Shown here one piece after another: positions 46,941 to 56,416 of a stretch of DNA of 64,000 bases. Under the pieces are notes generated by a model, which worked only from the letters and a program-made list of their open reading frames with translations, was not told where the DNA came from and made no database searches. Position 1 is the first letter of the stretch, and each line of letters begins with the position of its first letter. Origin of the DNA: Pseudomonas sp. MWU13-2105 (GTDB lineage Bacteria > Pseudomonadota > Gammaproteobacteria > Pseudomonadales > Pseudomonadaceae); the NCBI RefSeq assembly GCF_023242315.1, contig NZ_JALLIY010000007.1, positions 248,001-312,000 on the forward strand, read 5' to 3'. The translations under genes and the position numbers were made by a program.

Positions 46941-47437
46941 ATATGTTTAAATTTTTTCCGCTGGTCGTTGTGCTCGCACTGATGCTGCCCTCGGCAACTG
47001 AGGTTTTGGCGAAAGCGAAGGCGCAAGAGCCAGAAGGATATATTGTGTTGGCTGAAAACGAAAATGGTACTGGAGATACTTGTAGGCTTCCCATTGTTAC
47101 TGATTACTTCAATATGAAATATCACGGCTGTAAGAATGACCAGATGAGTTTTTTTAGGTTGGAAAGCGTTCCTTCGGCGACGATTATCGGGTTTTACTCG
47201 GATTACGACTGTCCCGAGTTTGATTCTCCGGCACCTATGTGGAGGTATAAGATTCGAACCTATATAGAGTTGACGGATACTCGGTTTATTTCCATTGAGC
47301 GTGAGTTGAATACGGCTAACCCAGGCGATATTGTTGTTAAAGGGGTCCGTATGGAATATAAGTATCATTCGGGTGGGCAAATTAAGGGGAAATTGTCCTG
47401 TGTCCGGATTTGGAAAAGCGACATCGTGACCCCCTAA
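46937..47437 (+). CDS. Small secreted Cys-containing protein, possible beta/gamma-crystallin-like fold
   Basis: 166 residues. A signal peptide spans about 1-25 (MNMFKFFPLVVVLALMLPSA). The mature part has four Cys (GDTCRLP, HGCKND, DYDCPE, LSCVRI). The segment KNDQMSFFRLESVPSATIIG followed by FYSDYDC resembles the ND-x-x-S-x-x-V ... LY pattern of beta/gamma-crystallin-like proteins, a tentative link. Translationally coupled to the preceding P47-like gene and followed 55 bp later by the RHS gene, so it may be an accessory or protective partner exported to the periplasm. AT-richer than its neighbours. Confidence 0.6.
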   Translation: MNMFKFFPLVVVLALMLPSATEVLAKAKAQEPEGYIVLAENENGTGDTCRLPIVTDYFNMKYHGCKNDQMSFFRLESVPSATIIGFYSDYDCPEFDSPAPMWRYKIRTYIELTDTRFISIERELNTANPGDIVVKGVRMEYKYHSGGQIKGKLSCVRIWKSDIVTP

Positions 47438-47492
47438 AGCATGGCTGGTGGACAGACAGTGGGTTAATTCTGGCATATTAGAGGGCGCCATC

Positions 47493-50400
47493 ATGAGCGA
47501 CTCCACGGCAGTGCATTCTAATGCCTTCAATTTTATGAGTTATTTCAATAACGGTGTGGACCCGCGGACCAATCAATACACCCTGTCGATCGAGTTTCCC
47601 GAGTTCAAGCCCAACTATCTGAATGGTCCGTTGGTGCCGCTGGTCTTGAACTTCAATCCGATGAACCTGTTCGACAGCGGCTATGGCCTGGGCTGGAACC
47701 TGCAGTTGTCGCAGTTCACCCCGCATAACCAGATGCTGGCCTTGAGCAGCGGGGAGCGCTTCAAGGTCACCGCGCAGGATGGTTCTGAGCAACTGATGAA
47801 GGAGCGAAAGCTTGTCACTTTCCGGCTTTTTTCCCGCAGCGCTGCCGACCATGACTATGAGCTGGTGCATAAGTCCGGCTTGATTGAACGGCTGAAGGTC
47901 CACGGCGACGGCAATGATCGCATTGCCTTGCCGGTGCAAATGCTGTCGGCCGAAGGGCATGCGGTGACGCTGGGATATGAGCTGTTCAACGCCAGATACT
48001 GGCGGCTGGCATGGATCAGGGATGTCCAGGGAGACCTGCTCCAGGTCCGGCGCGATACCGGCAGCGTGACCCTCGACCTGCATCCGGGTAAAGGTCCGGG
48101 TGGCACGGTGCTGGCGAGCTATGTCATGAGCCTGGACACCAGCCTCGAAAAGCTGGTTCGGGTGATCACCTTGCCATCCCAGGCGGGGCAGAATATTGCC
48201 TGGCGCCTGAATTACAGAAAGTTCGGTGACTATAACTGCATCAGCGAGGTGCAAACCCCGCTGGGCGCACGTGAGGTCATCGATTATGACTCGGTGGGCC
48301 ACGAGTTCCCCAACGGCAGCGGCCAGCAGCCAGTGCCGCGGGTGGCCGTGCACCGGGTGTTTCCCGGCGGTGAACAGCCCACGGTCGAAACGCAGTACCG
48401 CTATGACGACAGCGACAGCTATCCGGCCTCGAACAACTTTCTCGGTCGCAACCTGACCTTGATCTGGGACAACGATGGCCTGGACAACCTCTACAAGGCA
48501 GCGGACCTTACCTACGAATACGGCTCCAGCGAATGCTTGATGCAAGGTACCGTCGAGGTGCAGCGGATCAAGCGCACCTTCAACCGCTTCCATCTGTTGA
48601 CCAAGGAAACCACCCGGCGCAACGACAAGGAACAGGAGGTCGAGACCACCTATCACCTGACCCCGGATGCCTCTTTCGACAACCAGCCGGACTATTTCCA
48701 GTTGCCCTACGAGGTGATCAAGCGCTGGCGGGTACTGCAGACCAATCGCCTGCGTACCGAGAAGTCGAGCACGACCTATGACCGTTTTGGCAATCCGCTG
48801 ATACAGACCCAGGCCAATGGCATTGTCGAAACCAATGCCTATTATCTGGCCAATGGCGAAGACGGTTGCCCCGAAGACCCCGACGGTTTTGTGCGCAACC
48901 TCAAGAGCAAGACCGTGACGCCGGCGCCGGGTCATGTCGCCGGGGCTCCGGTCCTGCGCACGGATTATCGTTATAGCGCGCAGCCGTCGCTGACCTTGAG
49001 TGCCCGCTCGGACTGGTTGGCGCTCGAATGCGAAACCCGGGTGCAACAAGGCACGACCGACAGCGAGTTGCAACGCACCGAGTACAGCTACTACAGCACG
49101 CCGAACGATCCGGTGCGGCATGGCCGGATCGAGTGCCAGGGTGTCTCCCTGAACGGCAAGACCACCTATACCGATTATGCCTACAGCGTGTTGGCCAATG
49201 CCCGCGTGGGCGAGACCGTGCTGCAAACGCTACAAACCCTGCGCACGGATTTCGATACGGTGAACAAGGTCATCACCCTGGAAAGTTCGCTGCTCAATGG
49301 TGAGCCCCTGCTGGAGCGGGATGACAATGATGTGGAAATCCGCCGTACCTACGATGTCCTGAACCGGGTCACCAGCGAGACCGTGGCGCCGGACGATCCG
49401 CTCTACGAGGCCACGAGGCATTATCAATACTTCCTGTCCGGCAGTATCAACCAGCGTGCCGAGCAATGGCTGTTCGACGTCAAGGGGGTGAAGACGGTCA
49501 CGACGCTGGACGGGCTGAACCGGGCGATCCAGGAGACGCGCGCGGATGCCGACAGCAGTAACCCGAGCACCCAGCGCCAGACCTACGCGGCGACCTACGA
49601 CGTGTTTGGCAACCTGGCCCAGGAAGTCGAGTTCGACTGGTGGGATGTGGACTGGGCCGTCTTCAAGACCGTGCCGCTGATCAGCCGTTTTGAATATGAC
49701 GACTGGAACCAGCAGAGTTGTGTGATTGGCCCGGACGGTGTCGAAGAGCACGCCGAGACCGACCCGATCGGCGACGGCCTGACCGGGGCGGTGCAGCGTA
49801 GCTGGCAGCAGGACAGTGCGACACCGACCAAGCTGAGCGGTGCAACCGTCAGCCAACTCAATCTGTTCGAGAAACCGGTTCAGGTTGAGCGTCTCGACCT
49901 GAGGCAGACGGTGATCAGCCGGCAGAAGAACAGCTATGACGGCTTGGGGCGTTTGGTGAAGGAGGAGGTCGGGTTACGCACGCCGTTGCGGGTCACCGAA
50001 TACAGCTACGACGCCTTCGACCGCATGGTCCAGAGCAAACTGCCGCTGAACGCGGTGGTCCGGCGCGAGTATGCCGCGCACAGTGCCGAGGACTGGCCGA
50101 CGTCGATCAGTGTCAATAACAAGCCCCTGGGCACCCAGGCCTTCGATGGCCTGGGGCGCATGACCCGCTCGGTCACCGGTGGCCGGGTGCAAGTCTTCGA
50201 GTATGACCCGCAGCAGACCCAGCCCAAACAGGTGACCACCCCCAGTGGCCAGTCCATCGCCTATGATTACCGCCCGAGTCTCTGTGAGGAACCGCTGCAG
50301 CGTCGGCTGCCGGGGAGCACCAGCGACTACGAATACGATTCGCAGAATGCCCGCTTGCTCAATTGCCGCGAAGCCGGCCAGCGCTTGGCGAGGACTTACT

Positions 50401-52244
50401 TCAGTCATGGCGAACTGAAAAGCGAAACCAGCCAGCAGGAGGGGGGCCAGACGTATGAGATGCACTATCTCTATAGCCTGCGCGGGCGCTTGCTGGAATA
50501 CACCGATGTATTGGGACACAAGCAGGAATATCGTTACGATTTGCAAGGGCGCCTGGAGCTGACCTCGCTGGGCACCACCACCTCGCGCTTCGACTACGAT
50601 GGGCTGAGCAATATCGTCAGTATCCAGACCGAGGACGAGGTCAGCCCCGGCGAGAAGCACCGGGTCGGTATCAGCCTGGAATACGACGAGTTCAACCGCG
50701 AGACCCTGCGCCACTTCGATCTCGATGGCGTGGCGCAGACGCTGACCCAGACCTACAGCGATGTCGACGCTTTGCTGCAACGGACCCTGAGCGAAGGCAG
50801 CCAGGTGTTGCGCAATGAAGGTTATGTCTATGATCTGCGCGGGCGTCTGGAGAACTATACCTGCAGCGGCAGCCAGCCACCGGCCGATCCCTATGGCAAT
50901 GCGATTGCCCAGCAGATGTTTATTCTCGACGAGCTGGATAACCTGATTCTGGTGATTACCGATACGGCTGATGGCAAGAGCAACATGGCCGATTATCTCT
51001 TCGAGAATACCCAGGACCCGACCCAGTTGACCCGGGTGCTCAACCAGGGCAACGCGGGCTATCCAGCGCAGATCGACTTGACCTACGACCTCAATGGCAA
51101 CCTGACCACCGACGAAGCGGGGCGTACCCTGGAATACGATGCGCTCAATCGCCTGCTCAGTGTCAGCGCGCCAGGCGGCGGAACGCCGCGCAGTTATGGT
51201 TATGATCCGCTGGATAAGCTGTCGCGGCAGGTGGAAGGGAGTGAGAGCCAGCAACGCTTCTATCGTGATGAGGAGTTGGCCAATACTCTCGGTCCTCGGC
51301 AGAACCGGACCTTTATGCGTGGTGGCGATAGCTTGTTGGTCGAATGTCAGGATGACGGAGCGTGCTTGCTGGCGACTGATGCGGCGAACAGCGTGCTGAG
51401 TGAAGTCGACCCAAGCGGTACGCGACAGGATATGGCGTATAGCGCTTATGGAGAGCGCAGTAGTGGGCAACCAGTGAGTACCGCGCTGGGCTTCAATGGT
51501 CAGTTGCGTGAAGAGCAGAGCGGCAGCTATTTGTTGGGAAACGGCTATCGGTCTTATAGCCCGGGATTGATGCGATTTCATAGCCCGGACAGTCTTAGCC
51601 CGTTTGATGAGGGCGGGATAAATATGTATATGTATTGTGAGGGCGACTCGATTAATAATATGGATCCAACGGGGCACTGGTCGCTCATGGGTATATTTAG
51701 ATCTATTGGAAAAGCGTTTGGGTTCGGTGCGCGGACAAAGGTAGTGCCAACTAAAGTAGTGCCCGTGAAGGTTTCTGGTCCCGTGATGCCTCCGCAAGTA
51801 ATAAAAGCGAATCCATTATACACTGGATCCAATGCCTCTATAAAATCTCGAGCGTCGACCTCTACAGTAACTTCCGTTCACTCACAAGACTCACTGCCTC
51901 TTGGGCGCCAAGGTCCACTGCCGGAGCCCCCTTCCAATGCGCGACTTCATACCCAATGGTTGACACCTGAGTCGTCATTAAAAAGTGGTGGTGTTTATGA
52001 AAAGTTACTAGGGAGGGAGCAGCGTAGATATATAGAGATGGCTAGGCAGCAGAATCAGCAGTTGCTTGGGGTTTCTAGGGTGGAAAGGTTGGGCCCTGTA
52101 ACACCAAATCAAATTCAGAACTTTTTGAAGGTGGTGGAACGAGCTAAAACAGTTAGATTTGTTCAAACTGAATATGGCTGGCAACGTCAGAATGGCATAC
52201 TAAAAATTAATCGAAGTGGTCGTGTTGTTGACAGTTGGCACTAA
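47493..52244 (+). CDS. Giant RHS/YD-repeat protein with low-GC variable C-terminal tail
   Basis: 1583 residues from ATG 47493. The N-terminus NAFNFMSYFNNGVDPRTNQY parallels that of the RHS protein at 26554. YD repeats run through the body (RYDLQGRLELTSLGT, FDYDGLSNIVSIQTEDEV). The core ends GSYLLGNGYRSYSPGLMRFH ... NNMDPTGHW near residue 1392. The last 190 residues are visibly AT-richer and unlike the tail of the other RHS protein: a Pro-rich linker, then LTPESSLKSGGVYEKLLGRE and an end GILKINRSGRVVDSWH. This is the pattern of a polymorphic toxin tip, but I recognise no toxin family. No immunity gene follows: 52245-52391 has no plausible frame. Confidence 0.85.
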   Translation: MSDSTAVHSNAFNFMSYFNNGVDPRTNQYTLSIEFPEFKPNYLNGPLVPLVLNFNPMNLFDSGYGLGWNLQLSQFTPHNQMLALSSGERFKVTAQDGSEQLMKERKLVTFRLFSRSAADHDYELVHKSGLIERLKVHGDGNDRIALPVQMLSAEGHAVTLGYELFNARYWRLAWIRDVQGDLLQVRRDTGSVTLDLHPGKGPGGTVLASYVMSLDTSLEKLVRVITLPSQAGQNIAWRLNYRKFGDYNCISEVQTPLGAREVIDYDSVGHEFPNGSGQQPVPRVAVHRVFPGGEQPTVETQYRYDDSDSYPASNNFLGRNLTLIWDNDGLDNLYKAADLTYEYGSSECLMQGTVEVQRIKRTFNRFHLLTKETTRRNDKEQEVETTYHLTPDASFDNQPDYFQLPYEVIKRWRVLQTNRLRTEKSSTTYDRFGNPLIQTQANGIVETNAYYLANGEDGCPEDPDGFVRNLKSKTVTPAPGHVAGAPVLRTDYRYSAQPSLTLSARSDWLALECETRVQQGTTDSELQRTEYSYYSTPNDPVRHGRIECQGVSLNGKTTYTDYAYSVLANARVGETVLQTLQTLRTDFDTVNKVITLESSLLNGEPLLERDDNDVEIRRTYDVLNRVTSETVAPDDPLYEATRHYQYFLSGSINQRAEQWLFDVKGVKTVTTLDGLNRAIQETRADADSSNPSTQRQTYAATYDVFGNLAQEVEFDWWDVDWAVFKTVPLISRFEYDDWNQQSCVIGPDGVEEHAETDPIGDGLTGAVQRSWQQDSATPTKLSGATVSQLNLFEKPVQVERLDLRQTVISRQKNSYDGLGRLVKEEVGLRTPLRVTEYSYDAFDRMVQSKLPLNAVVRREYAAHSAEDWPTSISVNNKPLGTQAFDGLGRMTRSVTGGRVQVFEYDPQQTQPKQVTTPSGQSIAYDYRPSLCEEPLQRRLPGSTSDYEYDSQNARLLNCREAGQRLARTYFSHGELKSETSQQEGGQTYEMHYLYSLRGRLLEYTDVLGHKQEYRYDLQGRLELTSLGTTTSRFDYDGLSNIVSIQTEDEVSPGEKHRVGISLEYDEFNRETLRHFDLDGVAQTLTQTYSDVDALLQRTLSEGSQVLRNEGYVYDLRGRLENYTCSGSQPPADPYGNAIAQQMFILDELDNLILVITDTADGKSNMADYLFENTQDPTQLTRVLNQGNAGYPAQIDLTYDLNGNLTTDEAGRTLEYDALNRLLSVSAPGGGTPRSYGYDPLDKLSRQVEGSESQQRFYRDEELANTLGPRQNRTFMRGGDSLLVECQDDGACLLATDAANSVLSEVDPSGTRQDMAYSAYGERSSGQPVSTALGFNGQLREEQSGSYLLGNGYRSYSPGLMRFHSPDSLSPFDEGGINMYMYCEGDSINNMDPTGHWSLMGIFRSIGKAFGFGARTKVVPTKVVPVKVSGPVMPPQVIKANPLYTGSNASIKSRASTSTVTSVHSQDSLPLGRQGPLPEPPSNARLHTQWLTPESSLKSGGVYEKLLGREQRRYIEMARQQNQQLLGVSRVERLGPVTPNQIQNFLKVVERAKTVRFVQTEYGWQRQNGILKINRSGRVVDSWH

Positions 52245-52391
52245 CGAAATCGGAGGGTGTTATGGGCCTCCTGTTACCCGGATTGGCGAGATGAGGCTGG
52301 GAACTCATTACAGCTCAGTCTAATCAAGACGCAAGACACAAGCCGATTTTCTGACGATAGCGGTGCCAGCGATGCGATCTGATAGTCGACA

Positions 52392-52703
52392 TCATCGTCG
52401 CTTGAAATACCGTATCGCCGAGTAGGCGTAGACATTGAGTCCCGCCTCGCCAAACGGACTCCAACTGTCCGGACTGTTGAAGCGCATCAGCACCGGGTTA
52501 ATTGCCCGGTAGCCATTTCCCAATAAATAATGCCCGGTCACCGGGTCCGTTCGTTCGCCGTTGAACCCCAGTAGGCTCAACAAGCCGCTTGCCGTTGCAT
52601 GATGACCGTACGGGCTATACGCGATGGCCTGGTGGTGCTGTGTCTTATCCAGGGTGTGCAGGATACAGCATCCCGTACTGGACAAGGCATACGAATCACT
52701 CAT
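52392..52703 (-). pseudogene. Orphan RHS core fragment
   Basis: 103 residues starting MSDSYALSSTGCCILHTLDK. It contains a short RHS core (HHQAIAYSPYGHHATASGLL, HYLLGNGYRAINPVLMRFNS, PFGEAGLNVYAYS) and then stops with AIRYFKRR instead of continuing to the usual DPxGH junction and toxin tail. It lies on the opposite strand, 148 bp beyond the large RHS gene. Either a remnant of a small RHS-toxin gene that lost its tip or a displaced RHS end of the kind that supplies new tips by recombination. Confidence 0.7.
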
Positions 52704-52849
52704 CCTTTCTTACAATTACTCAACTGCCTGTATCTTGCATAGCCCGAAGCCTGCTGTTTATAGTCCACCAGCCGCTCATATTGGCGACACGGGTTTGGCG
52801 ACTCGTTGATAAATGCGCAAAGGCTCATTTAAAAAACGAGGCTTTACCC

Positions 52850-53110
52850 ATGACTAGATACGTCCCCCTCACCGCCATCGACTGCCTGATCCCCAGCTTG
52901 CTGATCGATGCCGACAGCCCCACTGATGTGCTCCACGCCAACGCCGCCGCCCGCTTCCTGGCCGCGACGCAAATGCTCGAAGCCCTGGCCCGGATCGAAT
53001 TGCACAACGCCAATGACATCGACTTCCAACATATCCTCCAGGTGCCGGCGATGGTCCTGCGCGACGGCTGCGACCTGATGGATGTACTGGGTTGGCGATT
53101 ACGTGTCTGA
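52850..53110 (+). CDS. Small hypothetical protein (DUF3077-like)
   Basis: 86 residues from ATG 52850 with a GAGG site. The sequence has an Ala-rich helical stretch (VLHANAAARFLAATQMLEAL) and an end QVPAMVLRDGCDLMDVLGWR. It loosely resembles DUF3077-type small proteins common in Pseudomonas, often near RHS or toxin genes, but I am not certain of the family. No signal peptide; probably cytosolic. Function unknown. Confidence 0.5.
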   Translation: MTRYVPLTAIDCLIPSLLIDADSPTDVLHANAAARFLAATQMLEALARIELHNANDIDFQHILQVPAMVLRDGCDLMDVLGWRLRV

Positions 53111-53225
53111 GCATTGAAACAGGGCAACGTAACGCAACCTGTAGATGAGTGGCTTGCCTGCGAATATTCTCTCTAAGCGATACTTTGCCGGTCCAGTACC
53201 GCCGCGACCCGTTGGCTCACCCTGC

Positions 53226-55007
53226 TCAAGGCACCGCCGTTGTGATTTCAACCGGTTCCGAAATGAGGTTTCCTGAGTACCTGTAAGTCTGGAAGTGATA
53301 CGTCACGCCCGACGGTAGTTTGCCGAGAACCGCAAAGTTCAGTATTGACGGAAACGTCGGAAAGCCGCTGACCGTGGTCATGCTGGGGAACAGGCGACCT
53401 TGGGGATCCGGATCCCATGTTGCCAAAACGGTGCCTTCACTGTTCCTCGAGATTCGGTATCCCGTTGGTTTTGGTAGTTGGTGTATGCCCAGGAAAGTAG
53501 TGATGGGAAGTGAAAAACGATTGGCGGAATCATAGGCTCGCAACTGGAACGTGTGATATCCGTTCGGCAGATCGGATAGCACTATTTGAGTGCCGGTGGT
53601 GGTCCTTGGATTGGCATTTTCCGTATTGAGCTCCTTGACCTCATAGCCGGCGGCGCCCGACGAGGCATTCCAGGCCAGTCGAATACTGTTGTTGCCGGGG
53701 CGAGGCAGGGCGTCCCAAAAATCTGTCGGCGTTGCGGCAACGGGAGATAACTCAGGCATGAAGTCTGCCACGGCCCCGGCCCGTTCCCGGATGACGCGGG
53801 CATTATCACTTATACCCGCTACCCCCGTTGGTTGGGCAAACCATGTACCACTGGGGCTGGAGTAGGCGTTGATGCGTGGGCAGACATTGGCGGCGCAGGT
53901 GGATGACATCATCGTCGAGAAGGGGAATCCGCCTGTCGATTTATGATAAGCGTGTGCGTAAGCGATCGGTCCCTCTGAGTTCTCATGGCCAGCCCCGATA
54001 TTATGGCCGAGCTCGTGCCCGAAGGTATATTGCCCGGTGGCTGCTGATTCGCTCACGACAGCGAATGCATTGTCCCGGGTGGCTCGCAGGTAGGCTTTTC
54101 CCCTAAGAGCATTATTAACGACCAACATGACGACGCTGTCGGCCGCTCTTGCATCGCGTAGGGCGCGGACTTCAGCGTTGTTTTTCAAGTCCGCAAGCGA
54201 GTAGCCGAAACCCTCCTCGCCACTGCCTCGTTCATTGTAGTTGATCGGAAAGATACCGGCGGACTCAAAGCGTACGTCTATATTGCTATTGACCAATCCG
54301 TTGTTGGCTTCGGCGAGCATTGCGGCGGCGAGTCCTTGTGGGTCGGTGATCCATGGTCGTGCATTATTGGACATGACCAGCAGGACGCGAATCTTGGTAT
54401 AAGCCCGCTCCGAGTGCGCCGTATTGCGTGCAGGGACAGGTGCCGACGATGATTGATCGATCTCGACGGTGTCATTGTCATCTGACGGGAAGCGGCTTTC
54501 ATCCAGTTTGAAAATGGCATGCAACTGTCCGCCCAAGGGGACTATCCGGTAGAGCTCGGTAGCATAACGCACGGTACCGGTAATCATTGTGCCATTGACT
54601 GCCAGAGTGACATCACTGTCTTCGCTCTTGACCGGTGTAGTACTTTTGTCGGAGGCATTACGTAATTCTTTTACCTGGCCATGCCAAACCGCGATGTTGT
54701 CATTTTTATTTTTCTCTAGATGCAAATTGCCAATGCTGACGGTCAAGTCAGGAGTCAGGTTGAGCTCGATCAGTTGGGTCGATGGGGTAAGCGAAGAAAT
54801 ATCCGCCTGGGTGATGAGTGTTGAGACGATGCTGGGAGTTGATTTATTGTATTGCACTATCGCATTGGCCTCGTTTGTCATGGGTTGATGGTCCGAGGTC
54901 GGTGCGAGTAGTTTGGAATCGGCAACGGTATTCTGAATGAACATGCTGGCAACAGTAGAAAGCCAGAATGTCGAATGGAAGATAAACCTGTTTGGCCTGG
55001 TGCTCAT
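53226..55007 (-). CDS. Secreted metzincin-type zinc metalloprotease with fibronectin-like C-terminus
   Basis: 593 residues; AGGA precedes ATG 55007. A probable signal peptide spans about 1-30. A propeptide-like region (40-190) precedes the catalytic domain (about 200-415) with the zinc motif HELGHNIGAGH near residue 332 and a Met-turn candidate FPFSTMMSS about 25 residues later. This matches reprolysin/M72-like metzincins such as peptidyl-Asp metalloendopeptidase. The C-terminal 170 residues look like fibronectin type III (IRLAWNASSGAAGYEVKELN, LSDLPNGYHTFQLRAYD). Likely exported and active outside the cell, on host or competitor proteins (inference). A possible lux-type box lies upstream at 55082-55097. 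Confidence 0.85.
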   Translation of the reverse strand: MSTRPNRFIFHSTFWLSTVASMFIQNTVADSKLLAPTSDHQPMTNEANAIVQYNKSTPSIVSTLITQADISSLTPSTQLIELNLTPDLTVSIGNLHLEKNKNDNIAVWHGQVKELRNASDKSTTPVKSEDSDVTLAVNGTMITGTVRYATELYRIVPLGGQLHAIFKLDESRFPSDDNDTVEIDQSSSAPVPARNTAHSERAYTKIRVLLVMSNNARPWITDPQGLAAAMLAEANNGLVNSNIDVRFESAGIFPINYNERGSGEEGFGYSLADLKNNAEVRALRDARAADSVVMLVVNNALRGKAYLRATRDNAFAVVSESAATGQYTFGHELGHNIGAGHENSEGPIAYAHAYHKSTGGFPFSTMMSSTCAANVCPRINAYSSPSGTWFAQPTGVAGISDNARVIRERAGAVADFMPELSPVAATPTDFWDALPRPGNNSIRLAWNASSGAAGYEVKELNTENANPRTTTGTQIVLSDLPNGYHTFQLRAYDSANRFSLPITTFLGIHQLPKPTGYRISRNSEGTVLATWDPDPQGRLFPSMTTVSGFPTFPSILNFAVLGKLPSGVTYHFQTYRYSGNLISEPVEITTAVP

Positions 55008-55035
55008 GACTGATGTCCTGCGGTAATGTTGTTGT

Positions 55036-55097
55036 ATGTCATTACTTTTATTATGCTGTGCTGAAGTCAGGTGATGGTCTACTGTTAGAAGTGATAG
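55036..55097 (-). promoter_or_regulatory. Possible lux/las-type box upstream of the metalloprotease
   Basis: On the minus strand CTATCACTTCTAACAG (55097-55082) fits CT-N12-AG and is followed by TAGACC, as at the other boxes. A CATAAT -10 candidate lies 26 nt downstream rather than 23, so support is weaker. Confidence 0.35.
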
Positions 55098-55226
55098 GTG
55101 TTCAAGCGGATTTGAAATAATATTTATGATAAAGTGCTATAAAACCGCCAGCTCCCACAGGGATCGGGTTGACCATGGTGGCGAGGCACAGGGGGGGGGC
55201 GGCATCCGAGTGTTTTCAAGAGCCTT

Positions 55227-55865
55227 TCACCCCAACCCCGCCCGCCGCACATACTCCACCAACTCGCCGTTGTGCCGCAGCCCGAGCTTCTCCATCGCCG
55301 TGCGCTTCTGCCGGCTGATGGTCTTCTCGCTACGGTTGAGACGTTCGGCGATTTCCCGCCCCGAGCAGGCCTGGCCGAACAGACGCAGCACTTCCAGCTC
55401 GCGCTGCGACAGCGGGCTATCGAGCAGGTCGCTGGTAGCATGGATTTTCAACAGCAGGGCAAAGCTGGGGCTCAGGTACTCGCGATCGGCACTCACGCGC
55501 TCGACCGCCACGCGCAATTCGTGCAGCGGACGATGCTTGTCGAACAGCCCGGCCACCCCCTGGTCGAGTATCGCGCGCAGCAGCGCCGGGCTGTTGATCA
55601 TGGTCATCACCAGCACCTTGAGCCGTGGAAAGTGCCGGCGGATATAGCGGATCAGGGTGATGCCATCGGGAAAGCGCCCGTTGGGCATGGAAAAATCGGT
55701 AATCAGCAGGTCGCAGGGCTGGCGCTGCAAGTGCTCGATCAGCGCATCGCTGGTGTGGGCTTCATGCAGGCTCAGGTCCGTGTTGCGCTCGGCAAAAGTG
55801 ATGGCCATTCGCGCACCTTGCAGCACGACGGGATGATCGTCGGCCAGGAGAATGTGTCGGGTCAT
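55227..55865 (-). CDS. NarL/FixJ-type response regulator
   Basis: 212 residues from ATG 55865 (an upstream in-frame start at 55949 is unlikely, as MTRHILLADDHPVVLQGA is a typical receiver start). The receiver domain has the acidic pair DD at 9-10, phospho-acceptor Asp57 in DLLITDFSMPNG, and a Lys in FDKHRPL. The LuxR-type HTH (about 145-205) reads LSQRELEVLRLFGQACSGRE ... RSEKTISRQKRTAMEKLGLR. No sensor kinase is adjacent, so its partner must be elsewhere. It resembles RcsB-like regulators with a long receiver. It sits in the regulatory corner of the locus with the small LuxR gene at 56013. Confidence 0.88.
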   Translation of the reverse strand: MTRHILLADDHPVVLQGARMAITFAERNTDLSLHEAHTSDALIEHLQRQPCDLLITDFSMPNGRFPDGITLIRYIRRHFPRLKVLVMTMINSPALLRAILDQGVAGLFDKHRPLHELRVAVERVSADREYLSPSFALLLKIHATSDLLDSPLSQRELEVLRLFGQACSGREIAERLNRSEKTISRQKRTAMEKLGLRHNGELVEYVRRAGLG

Positions 55866-56012
55866 GGAGCGGGGGCCTTGGGGCGTCGGTCTGTCGATGG
55901 GGGATAGCGATTCGGAAGGGCGCCTGAGGGTCACAACCACCGAGGGCATGTCTCGTGTGACGATCAGGTCAGGACTGCGGATGTCACGCCGGCCAGCCGG
56001 CAGAGGTCGTTG

Positions 56013-56294
56013 TCATAGCTGCACCAGGCCCATTTCCGCAGCCTTGCGCAAGGCGGCCCAGCGCGAGGACACCTTGAATTTGACGCGAATATTGGCGAAG
56101 TGATAGTTCACCGCCGATTCCGTGCATTCGAGGATCTGGGCAATCTCCCAGGAAGATTTGCCCATCACCGCCCACTCCATGACTTCCAGCTCCTTGCGGG
56201 TCAGGCTGATGCGCGGGCGGGGCTCGTGGCTTTGCGGTTCAGAGGGGACCACGGGCGGGGTGGTGGCGGTCGGTTTGGAAAGTGACGCGTGCAT
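56013..56294 (-). CDS. HTH-only LuxR (LasR-like) transcriptional regulator
   Basis: 93 residues from ATG 56294, chosen for the GCGGGAG site eight bases upstream; an in-frame ATG at 56333 has no good ribosome site. Residues 1-28 are a Pro/Ser-rich leader. Residues 29-90 are a GerE/LuxR helix-turn-helix: LTRKELEVMEWAVMGKSSWE followed by IAQILECTESAVNYHFANIR and VKFKVSSRWAALRKA. This closely resembles the DNA-binding domain of quorum-sensing regulators (LasR has GKTSWEI ... NVNFH), yet there is no autoinducer domain. A perfect CT-N12-AG palindrome lies in its promoter. Likely an autoregulated activator of the accessory locus (inference). Confidence 0.85.
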   Translation of the reverse strand: MHASLSKPTATTPPVVPSEPQSHEPRPRISLTRKELEVMEWAVMGKSSWEIAQILECTESAVNYHFANIRVKFKVSSRWAALRKAAEMGLVQL

Positions 56295-56416
56295 GGTGGA
56301 AACTCCCGCAAAAATGCGATTGAACAGATTCATCGGTTTTTTTGGCTGAGTTGCTCAGGCGTCCCTGGCGGAAAGTGCCCCAACGTCACTGTTGACTTCC
56401 GCAGGTTGCCCATGAA

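Noticed and set aside
55191..55199. G9 run between the response regulator and the metalloprotease gene
   Set aside because: It lies outside coding sequence and beyond the likely promoter of the protease; no functional role is evident.
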